Positions 1 through 11,896 are shown, numbered from the stretch's first letter. The stretch: 64,000 nucleotides of DNA from Paraniabella defluvii (GCA_019316985.1 CP079215.1:496001-560000), one strand, 5' to 3'. Numbers and translations: made by a program. The notes: generated from the letters alone by a model not told the origin.

Positions 1-69
1 CCAACGTCATTAAATCATAAGTAAAGTAACATTTTTTTAGGCATGCAAGAGATCATTCCTCCTGCTCAA

Positions 70-740
70 TCATTTGTCCCCGCCGTTTTCTGTTTTTATC
101 AACAGTTCGGTCAACCTGTTTTCCAATGCCAGCAGGCGGTCCATTTTTTCATGTAGCAGTTTGATCTCCAGCTCAGCTTTAAGATTGATCATATAATCTT
201 TTTTAGCCCGCTCCCTGTCTTTTTCCTCCTGCCGGTTTTGGCTCATCATAATTACCGGCGCCTGTAAAGCAGCCAAACAGGATAGAATAAGATTTAAAAG
301 AATAAACGGATATGGATCAAACCCTTTGTTGAGCAGTATAAATGCATTGAAACCAATCCATAGCAGCAGAAAACGATAAAAGAAATAATAAAGGTCCAGC
401 TTCCTCCGAAAGAGGCCACTTTATCTGCAACTTTTTGCCCTACTGTTGCTTCCGATTTATTTTCTTCTTCAATTGCATCTGCCAGAATGGTATCTCCTGC
501 TATGGATTCCATGACATTTTTTGCCAGGTCTGCAATTTTCCCGGTTTGAGCAGAAAGATGATGCACAATATACCTTTCGCGGTAATCCTTTAATTCCGTT
601 ACAGACAGGCAATGATTAACAGAAAAATCAGGCTTTTCCTGGCGTATTAAATCAATCAGCTTTTCATTAAGAGAGCTGCCTATTACCTTTTGAGAAACAG
701 GGTATTCTTTTCCGGAAATGTCACTACGAAAGGTTTTCAT
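70..740 (-). CDS. DUF1003 family membrane protein (one frame break)
   Basis: The product reads MKTFRSDISGKEYPVSQKVI at its start, has a soluble N-terminal part of about 110 residues, then two hydrophobic segments (SWTFIISFIVF and, after the break, PFILLNLILSCLAALQAP) and a basic C-terminal coiled coil ending LLIKTENGGDK. The pair of membrane segments followed by APVIMMSQNRQ and a charged helix is the DUF1003 signature; the family's biochemical function is unknown. The reading frame breaks near 380, where GTTTTCTGCTG should read GTTTTTCTGCTG, a T-run one base short. With that base restored the two halves join without gap. It stands alone upstream of nothing obvious. Family assignment is fairly sure, function is not. 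Confidence 0.75.
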
Positions 741-770
741 CTGTTTGATTAAGATTTAATGACCACCCTG

Positions 771-1281
771 CTACCCTTTTTCAAAAAGCTCTTTTAATTC
801 CTTTGCGTCATCCGGCTTCATTTTGCCGCCCAGTATCAATCTCACCTGGCGACGCCGCAAAGCGCCGTTATACCGTTCCAGATCATCGGCAGTTTCGGGT
901 TCAAGCGGCGGAGCAGCCTTAGGCTTGCTGTTGCCGTCTAAAGCTACAAAAGTATAATAAGCAGTATTGCTCTGATATTTTTGCTGGGTAACAAGATCTT
1001 CTCCCAAACATCCAGAAAAACTTCCATAGATGAATTAAAGGCACGGGTTACACGCGCTTCAATATGCACCGCATTTCCGAGTTTAATGGAATTGAGAAAT
1101 GAAATATTGTCAACCGATGCCGTAATACAGGGGCATTGCTATGCTTTTGTGCAGACAAGGCAGCCGCAATGTCCATCCAGTACATCAACCGCCCTCCCAT
1201 TAAATTTCCGAAAACATTAGTATCGTTGGGTAATACTAATTCGGTCATTATGATCAGGCTATCAGCCGGCTTTTTCGTCAT
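771..1281 (-). CDS. acyl-CoA thioesterase, hotdog fold (two frame breaks)
   Basis: Hydrolyses acyl-CoA thioesters in the cytoplasm. The start MTKKPADSLIIMTELVLPND leads into the family hallmark NVFGNLMGGRLMYWMDIAAA, followed after repair by VHIEARVTRAFNSSMEV and VWGEDL, and a basic tail with LRRRQVRLILGGK. That is the hexameric YciA/cytosolic acyl-CoA thioester hydrolase type, about 170 residues. Frame breaks lie near 1122 (one base missing before ACGGCATCGG) and near 1004 (TGGGGAG written as TGGGAG). A TACATTTG box at 1296-1303 on the same strand lies about 15 bp before the ATG and supports this start. Assignment to the family is confident; chain-length preference is not visible. Confidence 0.85.
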
Positions 1282-1295
1282 GCTATATTTTTTTG

Positions 1296-1303
1296 CAAAT
1301 GTA
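1296..1303 (-). promoter_or_regulatory. -7 box TACATTTG of the thioesterase gene
   Basis: On the minus strand the sequence reads TACATTTG, matching the Bacteroidota sigma-A -7 consensus TAnnTTTG, about 15 bases before the thioesterase start codon. No clear -33 TTTG is seen at the usual spacing. Confidence 0.55.
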
Positions 1304-1387
1304 GCTGCAAATTGCAGATTTTTACAGCACGCATTTTAAATGCTGTTAAAATATCAACAACTATACATGAGCATAACATCAGGTATT

Positions 1388-3080
1388 ATGGAGCAGCCGG
1401 ATCGCAGGCACGAGACCAGAACACTGTATCTTTTTATGCTGTGTTGGCTCATAATAAATGCGTTGCAGGCCTTTTTTCTTGGCCTGGAAGGGGATGAAGC
1501 CTATTACTGGCATTTATCTCAACACATAGACTGGAGCTATTTCGATCACCCGCCCCTGGTAGCAGTGTTAATTAGGATGGGCGAAACATTGGGACATGGG
1601 AGTTTTTTTACCCGCTTAGGCACGGTGCTCATTACAACCTTATCGGTGGGCATTATTTATAAAGCCTTGCCCGAATACCTTAAAAATATAAAATGGTATG
1701 TGTTAACCGGAGCCTCAACCCTGCTTCTTAATGTTTACAGTTTTATTACAACCCCAGACGCTCCACTGCTGTTCTTCTCCTCCCTGTTTCTCTTAACCTA
1801 CAAAAGTTTTATACGTAAACAAAGCGCTGGTAACAGCATTTTAATGGCCCTTTGTATCACAGGGATGTTTTACAGCAAATACCATGGGGTACTGTTGATT
1901 TTCTTTGTAGTGTTATCTAATTACAAAATGCTCTTCAACAGGTATTTCTGGCTAACGGTATTGATCACCACCCTGCTATTTTTACCGCATATATACTGGC
2001 AATATCAACATGACTGGCCCAGCTTCAGGTATCATCTTAACGAACGGTTAGCCAGGCGCTACAGAATCAATCACACCACCGATTACCTGCTGGGGCAAAT
2101 ACTTGTTTTTGGTCCATTTATCTCTTTGCTGTTTTATGCAACTTGCTACAGGCTTAAGATCAAAGATCAATTACTCAAAACGCATCTTTTTATTTTCGGG
2201 GCACGTTGATATTCTTCCTAATTTCTTCCTTTAAAAACACCGTAGAGGCGCATTGGACACTTATCGCCGTGCCGTCGTTTATGACATTATTTATGAGCCT
2301 TATCATTAGTGGAACTCAAAAATATCAGCGCCTGTTTCAGAAATTCGCAGTAGCCAATATTACAGTGATTCTGCTGGCGAGAGTACTTTTCTTAATGCCC
2401 CAATCGCCGTTTATACTTATAAGGCATTACTACCCGTTCTTTTATGGAAAACAATGGGCTGAAACCTTACATCAGGCTGTAGGTGACACCCCGGTGATAT
2501 TCGAAAATTCCTACGTGCTTCCCTCATTGTACACCTATTATTACCCCCATGCAAGGGCCCTGGACTATAACACGAAGAGCTATCGCAAAACCAATTATAA
2601 TCTTGAAAATGATTGTGAGTTAAGTGGTCAAAAGGTATGGCATTATCAAATCACTAATGAGCGCCGTCCCTCTCTTACTTATATTGATACCAAGTATAAT
2701 CCAGGGTTGCTTCATCCTGTTGAGCGATTTACCTGCGTAAATACACTTAAGGTAAGCCCAGTAGAGTTACCCTGCAATTTAAAGGCCGGCACTTCATACC
2801 CCCTGCAGCTGTTGCTTGAAAACAAATCTGATCAATCCGTTACACTCTATAATGATCTTGAAGTAGATTATGCCTTTTTCGTCGGCAAATCTGATTTTAT
2901 TAACTCCACTGAAAGCTATAAGGTAGAAGGACCTGTTATTGCCGGCAGGCAAAAGAGCAATATGCGTATTCATTTAAAAACGCCCGACCAACCTGGCAAG
3001 TACAAGCTGTTGTTTTCTTTAAAAACAGGCATTTACAAGGAAATTTTGCCAGCCCGTTCTACACAGTAGAAGTAAAATAA
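1388..3080 (+). CDS. GT39/ArnT-like membrane glycosyltransferase (frame breaks)
   Basis: An integral membrane glycosyltransferase of the dolichyl-phosphate-mannose mannosyltransferase (PMT_2, GT39-like) type, expected to move a sugar from a polyprenyl-phosphate carrier to an envelope acceptor. Near the N-terminus FLGLEGDEAYYW followed by HIDWSYFDHPPLVA is the characteristic first periplasmic loop with the acidic DEAYYW motif; about ten hydrophobic segments follow, then a soluble beta-rich tail of about 150 residues (VTLYNDLEVDYAFF, GKYKLLFSLKTG). The frame breaks at about 2206 (one base short at CGTTGATA) and again near 3045; the repaired end reads NFASPFYTVEVK and stops at 3080. I chose the ATG at 1388; in-frame starts at 1367 and 1340 are possible. 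Acceptor unknown. Confidence 0.75.
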
Positions 3081-3082
3081 TA

Positions 3083-5011
3083 TTACCTGACGGTTAATTG
3101 ATTATCGATTAAACGATTATTATACTGCTGTATAAATGCTTTGAGTTTGGATTCGATCACCGCCAGGGTATCAGGCTTTTGTTGGGCAAGGTTCGTTTGT
3201 AAAAACCGGTCGGCCTTCCAGTTGTATAAACTACCAGCCTTCTGGCCGTCGCTCAGCAACAAATAATCTCCTGAAACCAGCGATATCCTCCCGAGTATTG
3301 AAAGGCAAAAAGATTTTTACCCTGAGCGCTGTCCAGTACATTATTGCCGTAAGCCAGGAAAGGTTTATTATATTTCAGGTATCCTAATGTGGTGGGCATG
3401 ATATCAATTTGCTGTATGATTTCATTCGAAATACCTTTCAGGGTACTGTCGCCCGGCGCATATAACAATATAGGTATGGCATACTCGCCCCAGGCATTCT
3501 GATATTCTTTGTGATAAGTAGCGGTTGCGTGATCTGCGCTTATAATAAAAAGTGTATTGTTAAACCAGGGTTGTTTTTTTGCCCGGTTGAAAAATTTCCT
3601 CAGCGCCATATCGGTATAGCTAATGCACTCAAATACGGGTAACGGTCCTTTCTCAAAAACGCCTTCATATTGTTGGGGCACTTTAAACGGATGGTGAGAG
3701 GAAACGGAAAAAACAGTGCTGAAAAAGGTTGGGGAAATTGGCTTAGCTTTTCATCGAAAAACTGGAAGAAAGGCTCATCCCAGATTCCCCAGATGCCGTC
3801 ATACTCCTTGTCGTTGTTAAATTCAGACTTCCCATAATAATGCTCTATTCCCAATAATTTTGTAATTGCTGCAAATCCCATAGAACCATTGGGCGCACCG
3901 TGAAAAAATGAGGTATGGTACCCTTCATTTTTCAGGGCATGAGCTAATCCCCGATTGTGTCGGACACATAAGGAGTCAGTACAAAAGGATTAAAACCACT
4001 GGGAATCGACGCAATACAGGACGGTATTGCGTCGATAGATTTACGGCCGTTTGCAAAAGAATTCCAGAATACTTTGCTTTCGCCGGCCAGGGAATCCAAA
4101 AAGGAGTATAGCCTTTATAGGTTCCGTTATCCAAATCCTTATTATAAAAGCCAACCGCCTCCTTGCCAAAACTTTCGAGCAGTATTAAGACTACATTCTT
4201 TTTTGAAACTGGTTGGAGGGATCGGGGTGATGAACAGGTGTATAAACAGCTTCCAGGGCGTCTTCCTTGTAGTACTCCATTTTTTTAATCCTTTCACTCC
4301 CATCGTCCGGATAAATGTAAACGGCGTGTTTAATACCAGGTAAATTTCGTTAGGGCTTTTTACATAATCTCCGGCATTACTGATAGTGATAGGCCTGGTG
4401 CTATGTTTAAAATCGCCCCTTATTCCGCCTATGGCTAGTACAACGGCTAATAATAACACCGCTACGCTGGTAATGTAATACCTAAGCCGGGAGTGCAAAA
4501 CATTTAACCGCGCCTGCATCCTGTTGTAAAGCCATACCATTAACGCGATAAGCCCGGCAAAAATCAGAGCCACATACCAAAAGTCCAGTAAAAAGTCTTT
4601 CAGCAATTGCAACCCGTTCCGTTCGTTCTGAAATTCCTTCAAAACTCCGAATGTGGTTCTGCGCAGCGTAAATCTATAGTAAATGAAGTCAATACAATTT
4701 AGTAAGAGTGCTGCACCAACACAAACAAAAAACACCGACTTTACCACGCTCACATACCTGCTGTTATTACGCCAGCTTTCGGGAATTGGTAATAACATCA
4801 TCATCAAAGGAAGCCCTCCGAAATAAAATAACGCCGCAATATCAAACCTTAGCCCTCCCCTGGTAATGTTCACCCAATCATGCCCATGTACATCCGGGAA
4901 CATCGGCCTGTTTATCCAAAAGAAAATCAGCCGGCAAAGAAAAAACAGGAACAGCACTAATATGAGCCGGTAAAGAACAACTGCGTAGTAGTTAGTTTTG
5001 AACTTTTTCAT
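3083..5011 (-). CDS. LTA synthase-like membrane sulfatase-superfamily enzyme (several frame breaks)
   Basis: Five N-terminal membrane segments (from NYYAVVLYRLILVLFLFFL to YYITSVAVLLLAVVL) are followed by an extracytoplasmic alkaline-phosphatase-superfamily domain. Visible landmarks on the minus strand are VVLILLESFG, the nucleophile region NGRKSIDAIPS (Ser where LtaS has Thr), FFHGAPNG, SSHHPF and ISADHATATYH, with the metal-binding His and Asp residues. This is the LtaS/phosphoglycerol- or phosphoethanolamine-transferase type, about 640 residues. In a Gram-negative cell the substrate is more likely a lipid or glycan than teichoic acid. Frame breaks lie around 4180-4200, 3880, 3680 and 3260. 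Start at 5011 is preferred over 5029 because a TAAATTTG box lies at 5027-5034. Confidence 0.75.
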
Positions 5012-5026
5012 AGCCAAAAACGAGCG

Positions 5027-5034
5027 CAAATTTA
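5027..5034 (-). promoter_or_regulatory. -7 box TAAATTTG of the LTA-synthase-like gene
   Basis: Reads TAAATTTG on the minus strand, matching TAnnTTTG. It leaves only a very short leader before the ATG at 5011 and would exclude the alternative start at 5029. Confidence 0.45.
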
Positions 5035-5175
5035 ATAATATGATAATACTAAATTAACATACCCTGCTTAAAATTTTCTTAATCTGCTTTCCGCGTACAA
5101 CTGAAACGGTAAGGCCGGTGTTTTTCATAAGGTGTTTAAGATTAACCCGTACCTCAACATGCCGGGTAATTTTCT

Positions 5176-5183
5176 TATCTTTG
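5176..5183 (+). promoter_or_regulatory. -7 box TATCTTTG upstream of secA
   Basis: TATCTTTG matches the Bacteroidota -7 consensus and lies 93 bases before the secA start, giving a leader of about 85 bases. The leader is A/T-rich and has no Shine-Dalgarno sequence (AATATAATATC directly precedes the ATG). Confidence 0.6.
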
Positions 5184-5275
5184 CGACCCTGTCAAATTGT
5201 CTGCAACTTTAATATAAGCACTGTTTTTGACTGGTTTATTTCTTTATAAAAGATTTTAATTATTAATATAATATC

Positions 5276-8200
5276 ATGTTTGGTTTCTTATCAAAAATCT
5301 TCGGCGGCAGCAAGTCAGAGAAAGACACAAAAAAACTTCAACCGGTTATTGAAAAAGTGAATAGCTTTTTTAATGAATACCAGTCTTTAAGTAACGACGA
5401 GCTTCGTCATAAAACACAGGAATTCAGACAAAGAATCAAAGAGCGCCTGAGTAAAATTGATGAAGAGATCAATACATTGAACGCTAATGCCGACGCTTTA
5501 TCTCACGAGGCCCTGTTCGAAAAAGATAATATTTACAAACAGGTAGATGAGCTGAAAAAAATCGCGATAAGGAAATTGAAGCGGTGCTTGAGGAGATAAT
5601 GCCCGAAGCCTTTGCTGTAATGAAAGAAACAGCTAGGAGGTTTAAGGAGAATGAAAAGATCATATCCAAAGCTACTGACCTCGACCGGGAACTAAGCTTA
5701 AAAAGCGAGTACATTACCATAGAAGGTGAGAATGCCGTATTTAGCAATACCTGGACTGCAGCCGGCAACAAGGTTACCTGGAACATGGTACACTACGATG
5801 TTCAGTTGATTGGAGGAGCTGTTTTGCACAGTGGAAAAATTGCTGAGATGGCTACCGGTGAAGGTAAAACCCTGGTATCAACCCTGCCTGCTTACCTGAA
5901 TGCACTGGCCGGGGAAGGCGTACATATTGTAACAGTGAACGATTACCTGGCACGACGTGACCAGGAATGGAACGGACCTATTTTTGAATGGTTAGGTTTA
6001 AGAGTTGATTGTATCGACAAACATCAGCCCAATACCGCTGCCAGGAGAAATGCATACCTGGCTGATATTACTTATGGTACCAATAACGAATTTGGTTTTG
6101 ATTATCTCCGTGACAACATGGTACATACGGCCGATGAAATGGTACAGCGCAAGCACCATTACGCTATGGTAGATGAGGTAGATAGCGTTTTGATTGATGA
6201 TGCACGTACCCCGTTAATTATAAGCGGCCCTGTTGACAAAGCCGACGACCAGCAGTATCATATTCATAAACCCCGTGTACAGCAACTGTTTATTGAGCAG
6301 GAACGCATTGTAAGAAATGCATTAAACGAAGCAAAAAAATTAATCGAAAAGGGTGAAGATGATCCTAAAACAGGCGGTCTTCACTTATACCGTGCATTCA
6401 GAGGCCTGCCTAAATATAACCCGCTTATTAAGTTTTTAAGTGAGCCGGGCATTAAGGTAAAACTGCAAAAAGCAGAAAACTATTACCTGCAGGACCAGGA
6501 ACGCAATATGCATATTATTGACTCGGAGTTGTTGTTCAGAATTGACGAAAAAAACAAATCGGTAGACCTTACTGAAAAAGGATTAGGCACTATTACACGC
6601 TCCGGGGAAGATCCAGATTTCTTTGTTCTGCCTGATATCAGCGTAAGCCTTGCGGAAATAGAAAAAGCGACTTACCTTCTGAAGAGAAATTAAAGCAGAA
6701 AGAACATATCCTGAACGACTATTCGCAGAAAGCTGATCGCATCCACTCAGTTCAGCAATTGCTGAAAGCATATACACTTTTCGAAAAAGATGTAGAATAT
6801 GTGGTAATTGACGGAGCAATTAAAATAGTAGATGAGCAAACGGGTCGTATCATGGATGGCCGTCGTTACAGTGACGGTTTGCACCAGGCGCTGGAGGCCA
6901 AAGAAAATGTGAAGATCGAAGCAGCTACTCAAACCTATGCTACCATCACCCTTCAGAACTTCTTCCGTATGTATCACAAATTAGGTGGTATGACGGGGAC
7001 GGCCGAAACTGAAGCAGCAGAACTTTGGAGCATTTATAAACTGGATGTGGTGAACATCCCAACCAATGTGCCTATCATCAGGGATGATAAGCAGGATTTG
7101 GTTTATAAAACCAAACGTGAAAAATATAAAGCCGTAATCGACGAAATTGAAGTATTACGTAATGCCGGCCGCCCTGTACTGGTAGGTACCACCTCTGTAG
7201 AGATCAGCGAACTTTTAGGCCGTATGCTACAGCAAAAGAAAATCCCGCACAATGTATTAAATGCAAAGCAGCACGCACGCGAGGCCAGCGTGGTTGCAGA
7301 AGCAGGGTTAGCAGGTGCCGTAACCATTGCCACCAACATGGCAGGTAGAGGTACGGATATTAAACTAGGCCCCGGGGTAAAAGAAGCAGGAGGTTTGGCC
7401 ATTATTGGTACGGAAAGACATGAAAGCCGCCGTGTTGACAGACAGTTAAGGGGCCGTGCTGGTCGCCAGGGAGATCCGGGTAGTTCTCAATTTTACGTTT
7501 CGCTGGAAGATGACCTGATGCGTATGTTTGGTAGCGACCGTATTGCCGGTATGATGGATAAACTCGGTTACAAAGAAGGCGACGTGATACAGCACAGCAT
7601 GATCAGTAACTCTATTCAACGTGCCCAGCAAAAAAGTAGAAGAAAACAACTTTGGTATTCGTAAAAGATTGTTGGAGTATGATGACGTGATGAATAAACA
7701 GAGAAACGCTGTTTATGAAAAGAGAAATCATGCTTTATTTGGCGAACGCCTTTCGTTGGATATCGACAGCGCCTTTTCGATCGTAGCAGAGAGCCTGATC
7801 AGTTCCTTTAAAGAGCAGGAAGATTATGAAGGCTTTAAGCTGGCATGTATTGTAAATTTCGGTATGGATACTGCTATTACCGCTGAAGAGTTTAATACTA
7901 CATCAGAAAATAAGCTGATAGATAAACTATACGAAGAAGCCACACAACGCTATAACCAGCATGTAACAGCTATTGGTGAAAAAGCAGTGCCGGTATTTAA
8001 AAGTATACGCGCAACGCAGGGTCCTCATATCGAAAACGTAGTAGTTCCTTTTACTGATGGCCGCAAAGGCATTAATGTACTGGCGCCACTGGATAAAACG
8101 ATTGAAACTAATGGCAAAGCGCTTGTATCCAGCATGGAAAAATCTATTACACTGGCTGTAATTGACGATGCCTGGAAAGAGCACCTGCGTGCAATGGACG

Positions 8201-8601
8201 ATTTGAAACAAAGCGTTCAAACAGCATACCTCGAGCAAAAAGATCCTTTGGTAATTTATAAAGTAGAAGCATTTCAGTTATTTAACAATATGACTACTAC
8301 TTTAAACAAGGATATTATTTCCTTCCTTACCCAGGCTAACCTGCCCGATCAGCAGGAAAGCAATGAGATCAAAGAAGGCCGCCAGGAAAAAACAGATTTA
8401 AGTAAATTAAGCGCCAATAAAGATGCGATCGATGCAGCAGGTGATGATTATGCTGCTAACGAAAACGACTATTTTGATCCTTCTGCACCACCTGTAAAGC
8501 AGGAGCCCGTGCGGGTAGGCCCTAAAATAGGACGGAATGACCCTTGTCCTTGCGGCAGCGGGAAAAAATTCAAACAATGCCACGGCAAAGGCGCAGAATA
8601 A
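5276..8601 (+). CDS. secA: preprotein translocase ATPase SecA (three frame breaks)
   Basis: SecA drives unfolded preproteins through SecYEG. Seen in order: N-terminal [20 protein letters not shown], Walker A region [21 protein letters not shown]-type [20 protein letters not shown], the motif [12 protein letters not shown], the second helicase lobe with [20 protein letters not shown], and the C-terminal zinc-binding [18 protein letters not shown]. Length, about 1,100 residues, is usual for Bacteroidota SecA, which carries insertions. The frame breaks near 5562 (A-run before GATCGCGAT), near 6668 (GAAAAAGCG one A short) and near 7632 (CAAAAAAG one A too many), all at A-runs. SecE lies about 6 kb away in the same window. 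Identity is certain. Confidence 0.97.
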
Positions 8602-8612
8602 AACTTTTACAG

Positions 8613-8643
8613 ATCCCTTCAGTTATGCTGAGGGGATTTTTTT
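8613..8643 (+). terminator. rho-independent terminator after secA
   Basis: ATCCCTTCAG, loop TTATG, CTGAGGGGAT, followed by seven T, starting 11 bases after the secA stop. One G-T pair in the stem. Confidence 0.85.
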
Positions 8644-8689
8644 ATGGAAACATGGCTTCCGGTGGATCTAAATAAGAATTGATTGATTT

Positions 8690-9451
8690 ATGCGGCTTGC
8701 AGTTGTATCTTTTTGTTTTCACTCCTAGGGCAGCATCGTTCCATTGATCACGCCATGGCCATTCAACAACCCGAGGATATTTGCTCCCGCTCTGAAAAAG
8801 CAGCCCGGGCAGCGAACCGGCTTGTCCAAACAAAAATTATGACAGTGCCGTGGCGTTCATTAAAAAGGCGCAGCTAACCCACTATAAGGAATATGTAATA
8901 GCATTCGGGAAAGACTCAGCAGGAAACATCATACATTCTTCCGTAAGCTCAGGCAATATCAATAATGGTTATATCCCACTCATCGGTAACCGGATTGCAG
9001 ATATACACATACACACCAACGAGTATCCCCTTCCAGTGGCGATCTATACGGTTTTATCGACCAGGTAGCAGCTGATTCCAGCTACATAAGATATATTATA
9101 ACACCCATGGGGCAGGCCTATGCCCTGGTATTGATCAATAACAAAGATGCGCTTCACTTTAATATTGCTTATCCGAGAAGGCCGGGTATAAAGCAAAGTC
9201 ATGCCGACGGCACTTACATAAACTATCAGCCTACATTTCCGCAGGAGCTGGTAGATGAGATCAACCGGTTAAGATCATGGAACGGAGCCACTCCCGAAAT
9301 GGCTTTTATCTTTCTGCTTAAAAAATATAACACGGGTATTGCATTACTTAAGCAACGGGCAGACGGTATATATGCAGCGCTCGATATTTTCGAAAACACA
9401 GACAGCAAGGCTATAAGAACATACCGGCTTTTGCACTGCCTTCAAAAGTAA
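8690..9451 (+). CDS. exported protein of unknown function with a JAMM-like HxH...D motif (frame breaks)
   Basis: I do not recognise the family with certainty. After repair the start reads MRLAVVSFLFSLLGQ, a plausible signal peptide, followed by a helical stretch (SEKAARAANRLVQTKNYDSA) and a domain containing GNRIADIHIHTNEYPLP then, across a break near 9042, GDLYGFIDQVAA. HIH followed about ten residues later by (S)GD resembles the zinc motif of JAMM/JAB-type peptidases and DUF4329-like domains. The remainder, SYIRYIITPMGQAYALVLIN and a C-terminal TPEMAFIFLLKKYNTGIALL helix, is complete. Breaks near 8713, 8841 and 9042. It sits alone between secA's terminator and cydA; the true end may be slightly downstream of 9451. 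Confidence 0.5.
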
Positions 9452-9505
9452 CGAACCTCAAAACATATATCCGTTATTGTAAGATCAATTACAACCATAC
9501 TATCG

Positions 9506-9513
9506 TACCTTTG
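9506..9513 (+). promoter_or_regulatory. -7 box TACCTTTG upstream of cydAB
   Basis: TACCTTTG fits TAnnTTTG and lies 38 bases before the cydA start codon. Confidence 0.6.
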
Positions 9514-9550
9514 CGGCCGGTAACTTATTCTTGTCTAAATCCATACTACT

Positions 9551-10885
9551 ATGGATGATTTTCTGGCGGCACGGTCGCAAATGGCGCTCTCTCTTGGATT
9601 TCACATCATATTTGCATGTATTGGAATGATTATGCCATTTATGGCGGCGGTATCTCATTACAAATGGTTAAAAACGGGGATATTACTTATAAAAATGTAA
9701 CCAGAGCCTGGAGCCGGGGCGTAGCTATCTTTTTCGCAACAGGTGCAGTTTCCGGTACGGTATTATCCTTTGAGCTGGGTTTGCTATGGCCCGAATTTAT
9801 GAAGCACGCGGGTCCTATTTTTGGCATGCCCTTCTCCCTCGAAGGCACGGCATTCTTTATTGAAGCTATTGCACTGGGCTTCTATTTGTATGGGTGGAAT
9901 CGTTTCAACAAATGGTTTCATTGGTTTACAGGAGTGGTGGTAGGGCTAAGCGGCCTGGCTTCGGGCATATTGGTGGTTGCAGCTAATGCATGGATGAATA
10001 GTCCCACCGGGTTTGATTATGTAAACGGCCAGTATATTAATGCAGATCCTATAGCAGCTATGTTTAACGATGCATGGCTTTCTCAATCGATACATATGGT
10101 GTTAGCAGCCACTGTTGCTACAAGCTTTGCTGTAGCAGTGTGCATGCTTTAATGATATTAAAGGGCCGAAATGTACAATTTCATACAAAAGCTTTTAGGG
10201 TCGCGGCATTTTTGCAGCGCTTAGCGCTATTTTACAACCGCTGAGTGGCGACTTTTCTGCAAAAGACGTAGCGAAAAGGCAGCCTGCAAAGCTGGCGGCA
10301 ATGGAAGCTCATTTTAGAACAGAAGAAAAGGCGCCATTAATATTAGGTGGTGTACCCGACGAGAAAACGGAAACGGTAAAGTATGCAATAAAAATACCCG
10401 GCGCATTGAGCTTCCTGGCCTATGGCAATTTTAACGCTGAAGTAACCGGCCTTGACAAGATTCCTAAAAACGAACGGCCGCCCGTAGCAATAGTTCACTA
10501 TTCTTTCCAGGTAATGATCATGCTCGGCGTAGCCATGATGCTGATTGCCTTTTTATATCTCTTTATTCTATGGCGAAAGAAAAATTGGCTTCATAAAAAA
10601 TGGCTGCTGAAAATGTTTGTATGGGCTATTCCCGCAGGTTTTATTGCAGTAGAAGCGGGATGGATGGTTACAGAAGTGGGAAGACAGCCCTGGATCATGT
10701 ATGGCTTTATGCGCACCGCTGACGCTGTTACGCCTATGCCAGGTATTGTGTACTCCTTTTATATTTTCACCGCGGTTTATGTTTCATTAAGTATTATCGT
10801 AATTATCCTGCTGTATCGCCAGGTAAAAATGGTAGGCGTCTTATATGATACTGCGCCTGGAGACGCATTAGCGATTCGTCATTAA
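9551..10885 (+). CDS. cydA: cytochrome bd ubiquinol oxidase subunit I (frame breaks)
   Basis: Quinol-oxidising subunit of the high-affinity bd oxidase, carrying hemes b558, b595 and d in the inner membrane. The start MDDFLAARSQMALSLGFHII contains the N-terminal heme-ligand His; EGTAFFIEAIALGFYLYGW, ASGILVVAANAWMNSPTGF and DAWLSQSIHMVLA are diagnostic, and GRQPWIMYGFMRT near the C-terminus is the conserved GRQPW motif. The Q-loop is short, about 440 residues in all. Breaks near 9675 (ACGGGGGAT written with one G fewer), near 10138 and near 10212. cydB follows after 9 bases, so the two form an operon. Confidence 0.95.
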
Positions 10886-10894
10886 AAGCCGGTT

Positions 10895-11896
10895 ATGATT
10901 TATGTAGTAATGGCATATTTATGGGCAGCTGTTTTACTATGTTTTGATGGGCGGTGCCGATTTTGGCGCCGGCGTACTGGAATTTCTTTCAACAGCCAAA
11001 AGTAAAGACCGAACCCGCAAAGTAATGTATCGCGCTATAGGCCCCATCTGGGAAGCCAATCACATGTGGCTGATCATTGCTATTGTAATACTCTTTGTTG
11101 GCTTTCCGGTTATCTATGCTACCATGTCGGTGTACCTGCACATACCTCTTACTATTATGTTGCTAGGCATTATTGCCAGGGTACTGCCTTTACCTTTCGT
11201 AATTATGATGCGGTAAAAGATAAAATGCAGGTGGTGTACTCGAAAACCTTCATGTACTCAAGTGTTATCACCCCTTTATTTTTAGGGATCATTGCCGGTA
11301 GTGCAGTATCGGGAAGAATAGATCTTAATGCCGCTGATTTTTGGATGCCTATATTTTTAGCTGGCTCGCTCCGTTTCCCGTTGCCGTTGGAATTTTTACT
11401 GTGATCATTTGCGGTTTTTTAGCAGCCATCTTCATCATTGGAGAAACCAGGTCAGAAGAAGATAAAAGACGTTTTGTGAACAAGTCCAAGCACATGAGCA
11501 TTGCTGCATTGATAGCTGCGGCCCTGGTATTCGTAGCTGCCCGTATCGAAAATATTCCCCTGGCCCACTGGCTTTTTGGAAACCCGGTAAGTATTGCCTG
11601 TGTAGTGTTGGCTATTATATCATTGATATGGATGTGGACTTCTTTATTTACAAGGCAAACCAAACTCATCCGGATCATTGCAGGCGCCCAGATCACCTTA
11701 TTGCTGATTGCCATAACTTACGAGCACTACCCGGTCTTGGTTAACTTGAAAACCATGAAGGCTTGTCACTGCTGTCACAGCATGGAGAGGAAAAAACCAT
11801 ACGGGCTCTTGGCATTGCATTACTTGCAGGAGCGTGCTCATCTTACCATCACTATTCTACCTGCTGTACAGCTTTTCCAGTAGAACCGAAGAATAG
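10895..11896 (+). CDS. cydB: cytochrome bd ubiquinol oxidase subunit II (frame breaks)
   Basis: Partner subunit of CydA. Seen: MGGADFGAGVLEFLS close to the start, the conserved GPIWEANHMWLI, and seven or more further membrane segments including FAIVIICGFLAA-type and WMWTSLFTRQTK; the repaired C-terminus reads SVLILPSLFYLLYSF then SSRTEE. About 333 residues, normal for the family. Breaks near 10935, 11200, 11345, 11745 and 11850, each a single base. No CydX-like small ORF is obvious downstream. Identity is certain from sequence and from the cydA neighbour. Confidence 0.93.

Noticed and set aside
5276..8601. Programmed ribosomal frameshifting in secA at its three A-runs
   Set aside because: Similar breaks occur in dozens of unrelated genes, include insertions as well as deletions, and lack a consistent slippery heptamer or downstream structure.
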